Assembly (NCBI GenBank): GCA_965199745.1
Contig: CBDATB010000015.1
Location: forward strand, 310,001-374,000
Direction: 5' to 3'
DNA length: 64,000 nt
DNA from: CBDATB01 sp965199745
Lineage (GTDB): Bacteria > Bacteroidota > Bacteroidia > Cytophagales > Flammeovirgaceae
Below, in pieces: positions 55,270 through 64,000 of the stretch. The notes under the pieces were generated by a model. It was not told the origin of the DNA, did no database searches, and saw only the letters and a program-made list of their open reading frames with translations. Positions within the stretch are counted from its first letter, which is position 1. The number at the start of each line of letters is the position of its first letter. The position numbers and the translations under genes were made by a program.

Positions 55270-55679
55270 TTGTTTTGTTCTTATTTGATCGAAGGCATTT
55301 CTTAGGCGAAGGTAAAAGGAAAAAATGCAACAGAAAAGTGAATAATTATATTTTTGGTTTGGCAAAAAGCTATCTTTTAAGGGGTCAGTAACTAATCAAA
55401 CCCTAAGCTTGTAAGGCGTTGCGTAAGCCCTGAAATCACAAGTAAAATTCAGCCTTCCCTCACTGATTGCATTAAAAGATTTGATACATAAATTCAATGC
55501 TGTGTTCAAAAAATAAATCTTTAATTATTCTCTCTCTTTTTACCTACTTGCTATTCGTCCCTGTTTAATGTAAAAAGTCACTATTCCATGCAAATTGTTC
55601 TCCGTGTTGAAACTATAATTATCTATCTTTTGTACTTATTAAATAAAAATTAATTAATCACCTAAATCAAAAAAAAAAA
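55270..55679. other. Divergent gap before the TonB-dependent receptor gene
   Basis: This 410-base region should hold the promoters of the glycosyltransferase run (minus) and the TonB-dependent receptor (plus). I see no gene. It ends in a run of 12 A residues whose last base is the first base of the receptor's ATG. No clear TTG/TAnnTTTG pair was found; a TATCTTTTG-like stretch at 55624-55632 is one base too long. Confidence 0.35.
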
Positions 55680-58046
55680 ATGAAAAATAAAATATTTCAG
55701 CCCATTAGCTTCATCTATGTTTTTGCAATCTCTTGCCTGCTTTCTATGTGTTTCACTACGCAAAGCCATGCGCAACAAAGGCAAAATATTAGTGGTACTA
55801 TTATTGACAAAGATTCTAAATACCCTATTATCGGAGCAAACGTAGTGTTAGTAGGCTCCGACCCACTCATTGGGGCAGTAACAGATATTAACGGCACTTT
55901 TAGTCTGGAAAATATTCCTATAGGCAGGCTGGCACTGCAAGTATCTGCCATCGGCTATGAAAATGCTGCACAGTCAAATTTAGTGTTAGTTTCAGGAAAA
56001 GAACTCATCGTTAATTTTGAGCTTTCCGAATCTCTTACAACCCTCGAAGAAGTAGTGGTAAAAGGAAGCGTTGAGAAAGTTCAAGTAAATAATGAATTGG
56101 CAGTGGTAAGTAGTCGTTCCTTTAATACGGAAGAAACTGGTAGATACGCAGGTAGCCGAAACGACCCGGCGCGTATGTCTGCAAATTTTGCCGGCGTCAG
56201 CGGTGCTAACGACTCTCGTAACGACATTATTGTCAGAGGCAATACGCCAAGCGGCTTGTTGTGGCGTTTGGAAGGTATTGACATTCCTAGCCCCAACCAT
56301 TTTGCCAGCTTCGGTAGCACGGGTGGTCCTGTGGGGATGTTGAATAATAATACGCTGGCGAAATCAGACTTTATTACAGCGGCTTTTCCAGCAAATTATG
56401 GCAACGCACTTTCCGGTGTATTCGACTTGAGTATGCGTAAGGGAAATGCCAATAAACGAGAGTACACCGGGCAAGTTGGCTTTAATGGCGTTGAGATTGG
56501 AGCAGAGGGTCCTTTTTCTAAAAATAGTCGGGCTACTTATTTAATCAACTATCGTTATTCTACTTTAGGCCTGTTTAAGGCACTGGGTGCTGATTTTGGT
56601 ACGGGAACAGCCGTTCCATTCTATCAAGACGTGTCTTTTAAAGTAGATATACCAACAGAATCAGCAGGTACCTTTAAAATATTTGGACTAGGAGGTGTGA
56701 GTAGTATTGACTTGCTCGGTAGCGAAGCAGATATTGATAATACTAATGAATCAGAACTTTTTGGTAATGAAAACCAAGATATCTACAACAGATCGCGTAC
56801 CGGAATTGTCGGTCTATCACATACCTATTTCTTCAATAAAAATACTTCGTATCGCCTCACCTTAGCAGGTACACACCAGCTTGTAGACACTGAGATAGAC
56901 TCTGTAAGCATCGTAGACCGCTCCGTACTTACACGCCATATCAGTATCAATAACACACAAAACAGATACATCGCACACCTGTTTTTTAATACTAAACTCA
57001 ACGCAAAAAACACGCTGTCTTTTGGTAGTATATCAACTATTTATAATTCTGTATTGGGAGATAGTATATTAACTTCTGATGGATGGAGAAACGTTGCAGA
57101 ATCAGCAGGTAATAGTTTTCTAACGCAGGTATATGGTACTTGGCAACACAAATTCGACACGAAACTAACACTTAATTTGGGCTTGCATTTCCAAAATTTC
57201 GGATTGAATAATAGCAACGGCTTAGGACCTAGAGTCGGCTTGCTCTACCAACCAAATGCTAACAGTTCATTCAGCTTTGGCTATGGTTTACATCATCAAT
57301 TGCAATTATTACCTGTATATTTTGCCCAAGAGTTGCAGGACGATGGTAGCTTTTTAAGCACCAACGAAGATTTAGGCTTTACTGCCAGCCACCATTTTGC
57401 ACTCACCTATGATTATCAATTTAGCCCAGATTTTCGTTTGAAAGTAGAAGGATATTATCAGTATCTTTACAATGTTCCAATCTCAAATCAGTTACGTACT
57501 TACTCTGTATTGAACATAGGTGCTGATTTTAATGATGATTACGAAGATAATTTAGTGAATGAAGGAGCAGGCAGAAATTATGGCATAGAATTCACCTTAG
57601 AAAAATTTTACAGCAAGCAATATTATTTTCTGCTGACTGCCTCACTATTTCAGGCTAAATATCGCGCCTCTGACAACGTGTGGCGCAACACTGCCTTCAA
57701 CGGTAATTATGTTGTAAACTTTTTGGGAGGAAAAACCTTTACCATTGGCAAAACCAATGAGCTATCTATCGATTGGAAAGCAACATTTGCAGGCGGTAGA
57801 TACTATACGGCAAGAGAATCAACAGAGACACTTGCCGACCGTTACTCTGGCTATTTCCGTACTGATTTAAAGATCTTTTTCAGAATGAACCTGGCCAAAA
57901 CTACGCACGAATGGGGCATAGATATTCAAAACGTCACCAACAGAAAAAATGTCTTCAGAGAAGTCTTCAATGAAAGAACTGGAGAAGTTAATAACGAGTA
58001 TCAGCTAGGGATATTTCCCGTGCCGCAGTACAGAATTTTCTTTTGA
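55680..58046 (+). CDS. TonB-dependent receptor with carboxypeptidase-like N-domain
   Basis: Outer-membrane transporter or receptor energised by TonB, 788 residues. It has a signal peptide (cleavage near QSHAQQ, about 30), a carboxypeptidase-regulatory-like beta domain (about 33-120, ISGTIIDKDSKYPIIGANV), a plug (about 130-235, with IIVRGNTPSGLLWRLEGID) and a 20-plus-strand barrel ending YQLGIFPVPQYRIFF, an aromatic C-terminal end. No SusD partner is adjacent, so the ligand is unknown. A strong terminator follows. The start codon directly follows an A run. Confidence 0.9.
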   Translation: MKNKIFQPISFIYVFAISCLLSMCFTTQSHAQQRQNISGTIIDKDSKYPIIGANVVLVGSDPLIGAVTDINGTFSLENIPIGRLALQVSAIGYENAAQSNLVLVSGKELIVNFELSESLTTLEEVVVKGSVEKVQVNNELAVVSSRSFNTEETGRYAGSRNDPARMSANFAGVSGANDSRNDIIVRGNTPSGLLWRLEGIDIPSPNHFASFGSTGGPVGMLNNNTLAKSDFITAAFPANYGNALSGVFDLSMRKGNANKREYTGQVGFNGVEIGAEGPFSKNSRATYLINYRYSTLGLFKALGADFGTGTAVPFYQDVSFKVDIPTESAGTFKIFGLGGVSSIDLLGSEADIDNTNESELFGNENQDIYNRSRTGIVGLSHTYFFNKNTSYRLTLAGTHQLVDTEIDSVSIVDRSVLTRHISINNTQNRYIAHLFFNTKLNAKNTLSFGSISTIYNSVLGDSILTSDGWRNVAESAGNSFLTQVYGTWQHKFDTKLTLNLGLHFQNFGLNNSNGLGPRVGLLYQPNANSSFSFGYGLHHQLQLLPVYFAQELQDDGSFLSTNEDLGFTASHHFALTYDYQFSPDFRLKVEGYYQYLYNVPISNQLRTYSVLNIGADFNDDYEDNLVNEGAGRNYGIEFTLEKFYSKQYYFLLTASLFQAKYRASDNVWRNTAFNGNYVVNFLGGKTFTIGKTNELSIDWKATFAGGRYYTARESTETLADRYSGYFRTDLKIFFRMNLAKTTHEWGIDIQNVTNRKNVFREVFNERTGEVNNEYQLGIFPVPQYRIFF

Positions 58047-58078
58047 GATTGCCCAAAAATTAGGAGCTGGCAGCTGGC

Positions 58079-58125
58079 AAACAAAAATCTCGGTAGCATG
58101 TATTTCGCTGCTGAGATTTTTGTTT
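58079..58125 (+). terminator. Terminator after the TonB-dependent receptor
   Basis: AAACAAAAATCTC (58079-58091) and GAGATTTTTGTTT (58113-58125) form a perfect 13-bp stem; the loop can add a GTAGC/GCTGC pair, with one G-U. The T-rich 3' arm can serve as the U tract. It begins 32 bases after the receptor stop. Confidence 0.7.
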
Positions 58126-58249
58126 ATATCGCGCGAATAATGTTTGAGGGTTAAATATTTTATCTAACTCAACACCAGAGAGCATAAAACATACTCATGA
58201 GCAGAAGCACCATAAAAATTAGTGTTCAAATTATAATTTTACAAAATTA

Positions 58250-58282
58250 TTGCTGAATAGTTACATTTTAGCAGTAATTTTG
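58250..58282 (+). promoter_or_regulatory. Promoter of the DUF4296 gene
   Basis: TTG at 58250-58252 and TAATTTTG at 58275-58282 are spaced by 22 bases, within the accepted range. The start codon is at 58288, only five bases after the -7 box, so the transcript would be leaderless or nearly so. Confidence 0.5.
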
Positions 58283-58287
58283 GAGCT

Positions 58288-58641
58288 ATGAAGATAGCGA
58301 TTTTATCTTGTGCAATCATGGTTTTTTTCTGGGCTTGCATAGAGCAAAAAAACGAGAAGCCCAAAAATCTGTTTTCTCAAGAAGAGATGGTCGGTATAGT
58401 GCTAGATATACACCTGATGGAAGCCAAAGTACAACGGCAAGCACTGCCTGCTATAGAATCTAATATTTTGCAAGCTGAACTTTTGCAGTACGTATACCAG
58501 CGACACAAAACTGACAGCCTCACTTTTTCGCAAAGCTATGATTATTATATGGAACACATAGAAGAGTTGGAAGCCATATATAAAGCAGTGCAAGACTCAC
58601 TTGCAGTCATGAGTAATAAAAAAGTACCTTTTATTTATTAA
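58288..58641 (+). CDS. DUF4296 lipoprotein
   Basis: A 117-residue putative lipoprotein with lipobox FFWAC (Cys about 17), then LFSQEEMVGIVLDIHLMEAKV and a helical remainder with LLQYVYQRHKTDSLTFSQS and YYMEHIEELEAIYKAVQ. This pattern is that of DUF4296, a Bacteroidota-only family of unknown function. It sits between the TonB-dependent receptor and lipA; no functional link can be read from the sequence. Its promoter appears to place the transcript start at or next to the start codon. Confidence 0.8.
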   Translation: MKIAILSCAIMVFFWACIEQKNEKPKNLFSQEEMVGIVLDIHLMEAKVQRQALPAIESNILQAELLQYVYQRHKTDSLTFSQSYDYYMEHIEELEAIYKAVQDSLAVMSNKKVPFIY

Positions 58642-58731
58642 TGTTAATACTTACTGCTATTCTGAAACACCTCACTTCTAACAATTTTTGAACCTAAAAA
58701 CTTAAGTTTTTCTACATAAGCTATTCCTGTT

Positions 58732-59613
58732 ATGATCGAACTACCTACTATCACTGCCAAAGAAGTAAGTAAGAAAAAGAAGCCTAATTGGTTGAGGGTG
58801 AAGCTACCTGTAGGTCCGGCCTATAGAAAAGTCCGCAAGCTAGTCGATACTTACCAACTGCATACTATCTGCGAAAGTGGAAACTGCCCTAACATGGGTG
58901 AATGCTGGGGGAGCGGTACAGCCACTTTTATGATACTAGGCAATGTGTGTACGAGGGGCTGCTCTTTTTGTGCAGTAGCTACTGGTCGCCCTAGTGAGTA
59001 TGACAGGGAAGAGCCGCACAGGGTGGCCGAAGCAATTAAACTCATGGGAGTAAAACATGCAGTAATTACCTCTGTCAATCGTGATGAATTGAAAGATCGC
59101 GGCGCTGAAATATGGTATCAAACGGTGAGAGCAGTGAAAAATTTATCTCCTCAAACAACCATTGAGACACTTATTCCCGATGTGAGAAATAACTGGCAAG
59201 CATTGTATAGAATGATCGAAGGGACGCAAGAAGTCGTCTCGCATAATATGGAAACGGTCGGGCGTTTGTACAAGAAGGTGCGTCCACAGGCAAAATACAG
59301 CCGCAGCCTCGAACAAATCAAACGAACCAAAGCAGCCGGTAAAAGAACAAAATCAGGCATCATGCTCGGGTTAGGAGAAACAGATGATGAGCTTTTTAAG
59401 GCAATAGACGATTTAGTAGCTAATGACTTAGATATCCTAACGCTAGGGCAATACTTACAACCGACGAAAATGCACCTTGAAGTAGCAGAATTTGTCCACC
59501 CAGAAAAGTTTGCATTTTTCAAGGAAGAGGGCTTAAAAAGAGGCTTGAAGTATGTAGAATCAGGACCTTTGGTACGTTCGTCTTATCATGCAGAGAGGCA
59601 TGTAAATGTGTGA
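58732..59613 (+). CDS. lipA: Lipoyl synthase
   Basis: Radical-SAM enzyme that inserts two sulfurs into octanoyl-protein, completing lipoate on GcvH and dehydrogenases. The 293 residues carry the auxiliary cluster motif C-x4-C-x5-C in CESGNCPNMGEC (about 44-55), the radical-SAM CTRGCSFC (about 70-77), and the C-terminal GPLVRSSYHAE with the conserved Arg-Ser-Ser-Tyr. Length is normal. It follows the DUF4296 gene by 90 bases and converges with rpoN, with no visible terminator between. Confidence 0.97.
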   Translation: MIELPTITAKEVSKKKKPNWLRVKLPVGPAYRKVRKLVDTYQLHTICESGNCPNMGECWGSGTATFMILGNVCTRGCSFCAVATGRPSEYDREEPHRVAEAIKLMGVKHAVITSVNRDELKDRGAEIWYQTVRAVKNLSPQTTIETLIPDVRNNWQALYRMIEGTQEVVSHNMETVGRLYKKVRPQAKYSRSLEQIKRTKAAGKRTKSGIMLGLGETDDELFKAIDDLVANDLDILTLGQYLQPTKMHLEVAEFVHPEKFAFFKEEGLKRGLKYVESGPLVRSSYHAERHVNV

Positions 59614-59644
59614 ACAAGCCCAAAAATATAATAATGCTTTACTT

Positions 59645-61102
59645 TCATATCTCTTTCCGCAAGCGTGCTACTGGAATTCCCATCTGCTCTCTATATTTGG
59701 CTACCGTCCTTCTGGCAATATTATAGCCTTTATCTTTTAGTAGCTTCTCAAGTTTATCATCAGAGAGCGGTTTTTTTTTGTCTTCTCTCTCAATGAAGTG
59801 TTTGAGTGTGTATTTCACCTCTTTGCTGCTCACGTCCTCGCCGCTCTCGGTAGTGATACTTTCAGAAAAGAAAAACTTTAACGGAAAAAGCCCGAAGTCA
59901 GTATGTACTGATTTGCTATTAGCTACGCGCGAAACCGTTGAAATATCCATATCGATTTCTAGGGCGATGTCTTTAAGAATCATAGGTCTTAACTTACTTT
60001 CATCACCGGAAAGAAAGAAGCTGTGCTGGTAGGTAACAATAGCATTCATAGTTTTCAAGAGCGTTTCTTGGCGTTGCTTGATGGCATCAATAAACCATCT
60101 GGCCGCATCGAGCTTTTGTTTGACAAAACTAACGGTCTGCCGCATTTTTTTATCTTTCTTCTTACTCTTATCATAGGTTTCTAACATCTCGTTGTATGAA
60201 CGGCTTACTTTAAGATCAGGAGCATTTTTTGCGTTTAAAGATACTTCTAGCCTACCGTTTATTTCTTTGACAACAAAATCAGGAATGATATAATGTGCTT
60301 TTAGCGAAGGCTGACCTGAATTGCCGGGTTTGGGGTTGAGTTTTGTAATTAGGCTGATAGCTGCGCGTAAATCTTCTTCTGATATATCTAGTTTTTTTTG
60401 TATTTTATCGTAGTGTTTTTTCTTGAAAGCCTCAAAGCAAAGCATAATTATTTTAACAGCTATCTGTGCAATTTTTACCCCTGTTTCTTGCTTTTTCAGT
60501 AATTGAATGTGCAAGCATTCCTGAAGGTTTTGGGCAGCAATGCCGGGCGGTTCAAAATTTTGTACCTTTTTCAATACTTCTTTCACTTCTCGGTAATTGG
60601 TGCTAATATTTTGTAAGAAAGCCAGATCGTTTACAATAGATTCTATTTCTCTGCGGATATACCCATCGCTATCAATGCTACCGATTAATTGCATACCGAT
60701 GAGATATTCTTTCTCACTCAGTGCTAGGTAACCTAACTGATTTATTAGACTGTCGGTTAGTGATTGAGTAGTAGCAATGGGAAATTCTTTATCTTCATTA
60801 TCTGAACCCGGACCATCTCCTTGCATTTTATAGCCACTAATATCGTCTTGGTGGATATATTCTTCAATATTTATTTCTTCTAACGAGTCGTTTTCATACT
60901 GTTCAAATTGGTCATCTACCTCATTTTCCTCATTTTTAAAGACTTCTTCATCACGACTCTCCTCTAGGGCGGGATTAATTTCAATTTCTTCTTGTATTCT
61001 TGCATCAAGCTCTATTGTCGGTACTTGTAAAAGCTTGATAAATTGAATCTGCTGTGGTGATAGTTTTTGCGTTAAAGTTTGTGTAAGCTTTAACTTTTGC
61101 AT
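59645..61102 (-). CDS. rpoN: RNA polymerase sigma-54 factor
   Basis: Alternative sigma factor that needs an enhancer-binding ATPase. The 485-residue protein starts with the Gln-rich activator-interacting region I (MQKLKLTQTLTQKLSPQQIQ), then an acidic region II (about 60-110), the core-binding domain, the cross-linking/HTH part (DIALEIDMDISTVSRVANSK) and the RpoN box ARRTVAKYREQMGIP near the end. Length is usual. Convergent with lipA. No enhancer-binding protein gene lies in this window. Confidence 0.96.
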   Translation of the reverse strand: MQKLKLTQTLTQKLSPQQIQFIKLLQVPTIELDARIQEEIEINPALEESRDEEVFKNEENEVDDQFEQYENDSLEEINIEEYIHQDDISGYKMQGDGPGSDNEDKEFPIATTQSLTDSLINQLGYLALSEKEYLIGMQLIGSIDSDGYIRREIESIVNDLAFLQNISTNYREVKEVLKKVQNFEPPGIAAQNLQECLHIQLLKKQETGVKIAQIAVKIIMLCFEAFKKKHYDKIQKKLDISEEDLRAAISLITKLNPKPGNSGQPSLKAHYIIPDFVVKEINGRLEVSLNAKNAPDLKVSRSYNEMLETYDKSKKKDKKMRQTVSFVKQKLDAARWFIDAIKQRQETLLKTMNAIVTYQHSFFLSGDESKLRPMILKDIALEIDMDISTVSRVANSKSVHTDFGLFPLKFFFSESITTESGEDVSSKEVKYTLKHFIEREDKKKPLSDDKLEKLLKDKGYNIARRTVAKYREQMGIPVARLRKEI

Positions 61103-61257
61103 AACTTCTAAGGTTGTTTGATTATTTTTTTAATGTGGTAATTTCTCTGCTAGAGCTAATACAAAACTCCATATTGAAAAAGTACTTTTTCAGAGGCTTT
61201 GCTGGGCAATATTTTTATCAGAAATATCTTTAGACAAAGTTAGTGTAGTTTTTACTT

Positions 61258-62571
61258 ATGCAAGCAATATTTCGTTTAAAAAAGGTTCAGTATTTTTTAT
61301 TAATACTGACAGGATTAATCTACCTAAAAATAGGTTATTATTCTGACAGAAGCCGTTTTTATGAGTTATTATTTTTTATCATTATACTTTTTGGATGTTA
61401 TGTAGCGGCTTATCGCAGTAGCTTGCCTTTAGATCTGTTGATATTTGTAGCTATTTGTTTTAGGCTATTGTTTTTGTTTAGCATTCCAGTTTTGTCAGAC
61501 GATTTTTATCGCTTTATTTGGGATGGTATACTCAGTGGGCAAGGTATCAATCCGTTTGCGCACATTCCCGAGTATTATATCGAGCAAGATAGGCCCCCTC
61601 TTTTACTGAGCCGTGAGCTATATGAGGAGCTTAACTCGCCACATTATTTTACAGTCTATCCGCCCGTGTGTCAGTTTATTTTCAGGTATGCCGTACTGCC
61701 CCTACAGGAGACTGACGATATAATTCTCAGCCTTGTACTTATGAGGATTCTTTTCTTAATCGCTGAGGTTTTAAATTTTTTCTTTTTACACGAACTGCTA
61801 AAAAAACTCTGCATCCATTCGCGTATATTATTGCTTTATGCACTCAACCCACTCATAGTTGTGGAGTTGGTCGGAAATCTGCATTTTGAGACATTAATGA
61901 TTAGCTTTTTGTTAGCATCTTTTTATTTGCTCGATAAAAATAGAAAAACACTTTCGGCTATATGTTTTGCTTTTTCTGTTGCTACTAAACTAATTCCGCT
62001 CATGTTGCTACCATTTCTACTCAGGAGAATAGGTCTTAGGCAAGCCCTTCTATATTATGCAATAGTGTTAATTACTTTTGTGGTGCTTTTTTCGCCTTTT
62101 TTTGATATTGCTACCTTAAATAATATGCTCGCAAGCGTACATTTGTATTTTGACAAGTTTGAATTCAATGCAAGTGTTTATTATTTGGTCAGGTGGTTGG
62201 GCTATCAATGGGCTGGGTACAATATTATTGCTGTGGCAGGGAAAGTTTTACCCTTTATTACGGCTGCCTATATTCTCATTAGTGCAAGTGTTGAAAGTAC
62301 AGCAACAAATCATCTCAAAAGATATGCTGCTTATTTGTTTAGCTTTAGTGCTTATTTGGCTATGTCCAGTGTTGTACATCCTTGGTATGTTAGTACATTG
62401 GTTGTATTAGGTATTTTGTCAAATTATCGTTTTCCTATTTTGTGGTCTGCGCTATGCTTTTTTTCATATGCTACTTATATGACCGAAGATTATCAGGAAA
62501 ATTTATGCTTGGTAGCCATAGAATACATACTTGTATACGGTTATTTTATCATAGAGTACCGAAGGAGGTAA
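61258..62571 (+). CDS. GT-C-type membrane glycosyltransferase
   Basis: Polytopic membrane protein of 437 residues with about ten transmembrane helices from residue 12 to the end. The first loop contains SDDFYRFIWDGILSGQGINP, with the paired Asp typical of GT-C enzymes that use a polyprenyl-phosphate-sugar donor (DUF2029/GT87-like mannosyltransferases). A second conserved-looking stretch is FAFSVATKLIPLML. The acceptor is unknown; lipid-linked glycan or glycolipid synthesis is plausible given the family 2 polyprenyl-type transferase at 19.7 kb. Its stop is 7 bases from the convergent pfkA stop. Confidence 0.8.
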   Translation: MQAIFRLKKVQYFLLILTGLIYLKIGYYSDRSRFYELLFFIIILFGCYVAAYRSSLPLDLLIFVAICFRLLFLFSIPVLSDDFYRFIWDGILSGQGINPFAHIPEYYIEQDRPPLLLSRELYEELNSPHYFTVYPPVCQFIFRYAVLPLQETDDIILSLVLMRILFLIAEVLNFFFLHELLKKLCIHSRILLLYALNPLIVVELVGNLHFETLMISFLLASFYLLDKNRKTLSAICFAFSVATKLIPLMLLPFLLRRIGLRQALLYYAIVLITFVVLFSPFFDIATLNNMLASVHLYFDKFEFNASVYYLVRWLGYQWAGYNIIAVAGKVLPFITAAYILISASVESTATNHLKRYAAYLFSFSAYLAMSSVVHPWYVSTLVVLGILSNYRFPILWSALCFFSYATYMTEDYQENLCLVAIEYILVYGYFIIEYRRR

Positions 62572-62578
62572 TTTTCAA

Positions 62579-63562
62579 TTATCTCAACTCATTGCCGCTC
62601 AGAATATTGACCATTTTGATTAACTCGGTATTGATTGGCTTCTTTTTACTGATGGCGTCGTGTATAGGCGTAAATGTTATTTTGTCGTTTACAACGCCTA
62701 CCATCATATTTCTTTTATTATCCAGCAGTCCTTCTATAGCTGCTAGCCCCATTCTGCTGGCTAAAATTCTATCTAAGGCAGTAGGCGTACCGCCGCGTTG
62801 AATATGGCCTAATGTTGTTACACGGATGTCTATATCGGGGATAACTTCTTTTACTTTTTTAGAAATATAAGCAGCACTTCCTATTTCCTCCCCCTCAGCA
62901 ACAATAACTACAGAAGAACGCGTTGCTTTTTTAGTACGTACTTTTAGCGTAGTAATTACTCCATCAAAGCTATCGGGAAGTTCGGGCACCATCACCAGCT
63001 CTGCTCCCCCACCTATTCCGGTTTGTATGGCAATGTAGCCCGAATCTCTACCCATCACCTCAATAAAGAAAACACGGTCGTGAGAGTCTGCGGTATCTCT
63101 AATTTTATCTACTGCATCCAAAGCAGTGTTCACTGCCGTATCAAAACCAATGGTATAATCCGTACCGTACAAATCGTTATCTATGGTGCCGGGTATGCCG
63201 ATGGTCGGTATGCCGTATTCTTTATAAAAAATATCTACACCTGTAAAAGTACCATTTCCTCCGATGGCTACAAGACCCTCTATTTGACGCTTTTTTAAAC
63301 TTTCAAAAGCCTGCCTTCTGCCCACTTCAGTTTTGAATGCCTCTGAGCGTGCTGATTTTAAGACTGTACCACCACTTTGGATAATATTTCCTACTGATTT
63401 TGAGTTCATCTTCTTTAAATCACCTTCTATCATGCCTTTGAATCCTCTAACTATACCATACACGTCAAGCCCATAATAAAGACTTCCTCTAATCGCCCCT
63501 CTGATCGCGGCATTCATGCCGGGCGCATCGCCCCCAGAAGTAAATATTGCTATATTTTTCAT
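62579..63562 (-). CDS. pfkA: ATP-dependent 6-phosphofructokinase
   Basis: Committing step of glycolysis, fructose 6-phosphate to fructose 1,6-bisphosphate. The 327 residues start with FTSGGDAPGMNAAIRG (ATP-binding), contain the catalytic GIPGTIDNDLYGTDYTIGFDTA and the effector/substrate segment FIEVMGRDSGYIAI, and end normally. One oddity: the motif usually written GGDGT/S reads GGNGTFTG (about 102-109), with Asn where many enzymes carry the Mg-contacting Asp. Convergent with the GT-C gene, 7 bases apart. Confidence 0.95.
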   Translation of the reverse strand: MKNIAIFTSGGDAPGMNAAIRGAIRGSLYYGLDVYGIVRGFKGMIEGDLKKMNSKSVGNIIQSGGTVLKSARSEAFKTEVGRRQAFESLKKRQIEGLVAIGGNGTFTGVDIFYKEYGIPTIGIPGTIDNDLYGTDYTIGFDTAVNTALDAVDKIRDTADSHDRVFFIEVMGRDSGYIAIQTGIGGGAELVMVPELPDSFDGVITTLKVRTKKATRSSVVIVAEGEEIGSAAYISKKVKEVIPDIDIRVTTLGHIQRGGTPTALDRILASRMGLAAIEGLLDNKRNMMVGVVNDKITFTPIHDAISKKKPINTELIKMVNILSGNELR

Positions 63563-64000
63563 ACTGCCTTAATTGAATTTTTGATTATAACACATTATAT
63601 CGAATCTGTGAAAAGAACCAAGTAATAATTTGTTTTGTATTTTTGTCAGCGCATACACATCAACTAAATATGACAGGTAAAACTAAACCAAAGTACCCAA
63701 AAGTCAAAGCATATTCAACAATCGCCATATCTATAGCAAAAAATCATTAGGCACGTTTTGTCGCATATAATGCTCAACTTAAGTGGTCAATTATTTAACC
63801 GAGAGGCAAGGCTCACCTTTAACCATGTCAGAATTTGTTGCTGGCAACTACCATGACCTCTATCAAAGCAAAGGGGAAAAAATAAATCTCTTGATTTTTT
63901 ATTTGGTAGACAATTTAAATAAGTTTTTAGTTTAATCCCTTTATTTTGTATAAGTTTGAAAGATGCCTACAAGCAGTTAAATAAATATATGAAAGAAGAA
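63563..64000. other. Terminal gap without a supported gene
   Basis: Nothing convincing is coded here. Two small plus-strand frames (63670-63750, 26 codons; 63825-63935, 36 codons) have no recognisable content. TAAGTTTG at 63951-63958 fits the -7 box and an ATG at 63989 could start a gene that runs off the window, but neither is supported enough to call. Confidence 0.35.

Noticed and set aside
63670..63935. Two tiny plus-strand frames (26 and 36 codons) in the terminal gap
   Set aside because: No signal, motif or ribosome-binding context; too short to support.
1..64000. tRNA, rRNA, CRISPR or insertion sequences
   Set aside because: No T-loop-like GTTCGA patterns in tRNA context, no direct-repeat/spacer series and no transposase frames were seen in the window.

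Overview
The window is a chromosomal segment of an AT-rich member of the Bacteroidota, most likely a Cytophagales-type gliding or T9SS-bearing lineage. The main evidence is type IX secretion/gliding genes at three loci: porT next to ubiE/menG; a porX-like response regulator with a PglZ domain; and a porP-gldK-gldL-gldM-gldN run. Supporting evidence is menaquinone-type UbiE, a Rho with a long polar insertion, SusC/TonB-type and DUF5916 outer-membrane proteins, and promoters of the Bacteroidota type (TTTG-N19-TAnnTTTG, clearest before panC). I saw no rRNA, tRNA, CRISPR array, insertion sequence or prophage.

Layout. 1-8 kb: rho, then an RND efflux operon (adaptor, permease, TolC), both on the minus strand. 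8-15 kb: ubiE-porT (overlapping by 52 bases), asnB and a single-polypeptide type IIG/ISP-like restriction-modification enzyme. 15-19.5 kb: a holin-like membrane protein, a small membrane protein, a broken DUF4440-type gene, a rhomboid protease and purL. 19.6-23.5 kb: two family 2 glycosyltransferases, the second coupled to an alanine racemase that carries only the last domain of a MurF ligase. 23.6-27.2 kb: an MBL-fold hydrolase, a small protein, purine nucleoside phosphorylase, gcvH and an RluA-type pseudouridine synthase. 27.2-38.3 kb: a DUF5916 outer-membrane protein whose frame is broken at an A AAA AAG heptamer, porX, an alpha/beta hydrolase, a small exported protein, gldN-M-L-K and porP.

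38.5-48.1 kb: an HDAC-like deacetylase, recA, dxs, truB, an LpxL-like acyltransferase, a diheme peroxidase plus MbnP-like pair, and mpl. 48.1-51.1 kb: a decayed cadherin-repeat fragment, panC and glyA. 51.1-55.3 kb: a sensor kinase and three envelope glycosyltransferases in an overlapping gene run. 55.7-63.6 kb: a TonB-dependent receptor, a DUF4296 lipoprotein, lipA, rpoN, a GT-C-type membrane glycosyltransferase and pfkA. The last 0.4 kb shows no convincing gene.

How the genes fit together. Much of the window builds or uses the cell envelope: the T9SS motor and ring (GldL/M, GldK/N), its outer-membrane helper PorT, its regulator PorX, peptidoglycan genes (alr, mpl), LPS/glycan transferases, lipid acylation and efflux. 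The rest is housekeeping: purine synthesis and salvage, isoprenoid, pantothenate, one-carbon/lipoate and glycolysis. The points most worth a second look are the vestigial MurF domain fused to Alr, the possible programmed -1 frameshift in the DUF5916 gene, the MbnP/MbnH-like copper-protein pair, the Asp/Gly-rich insert in GldN, and the two decayed genes. All calls come from reading the sequence; no database search was run.
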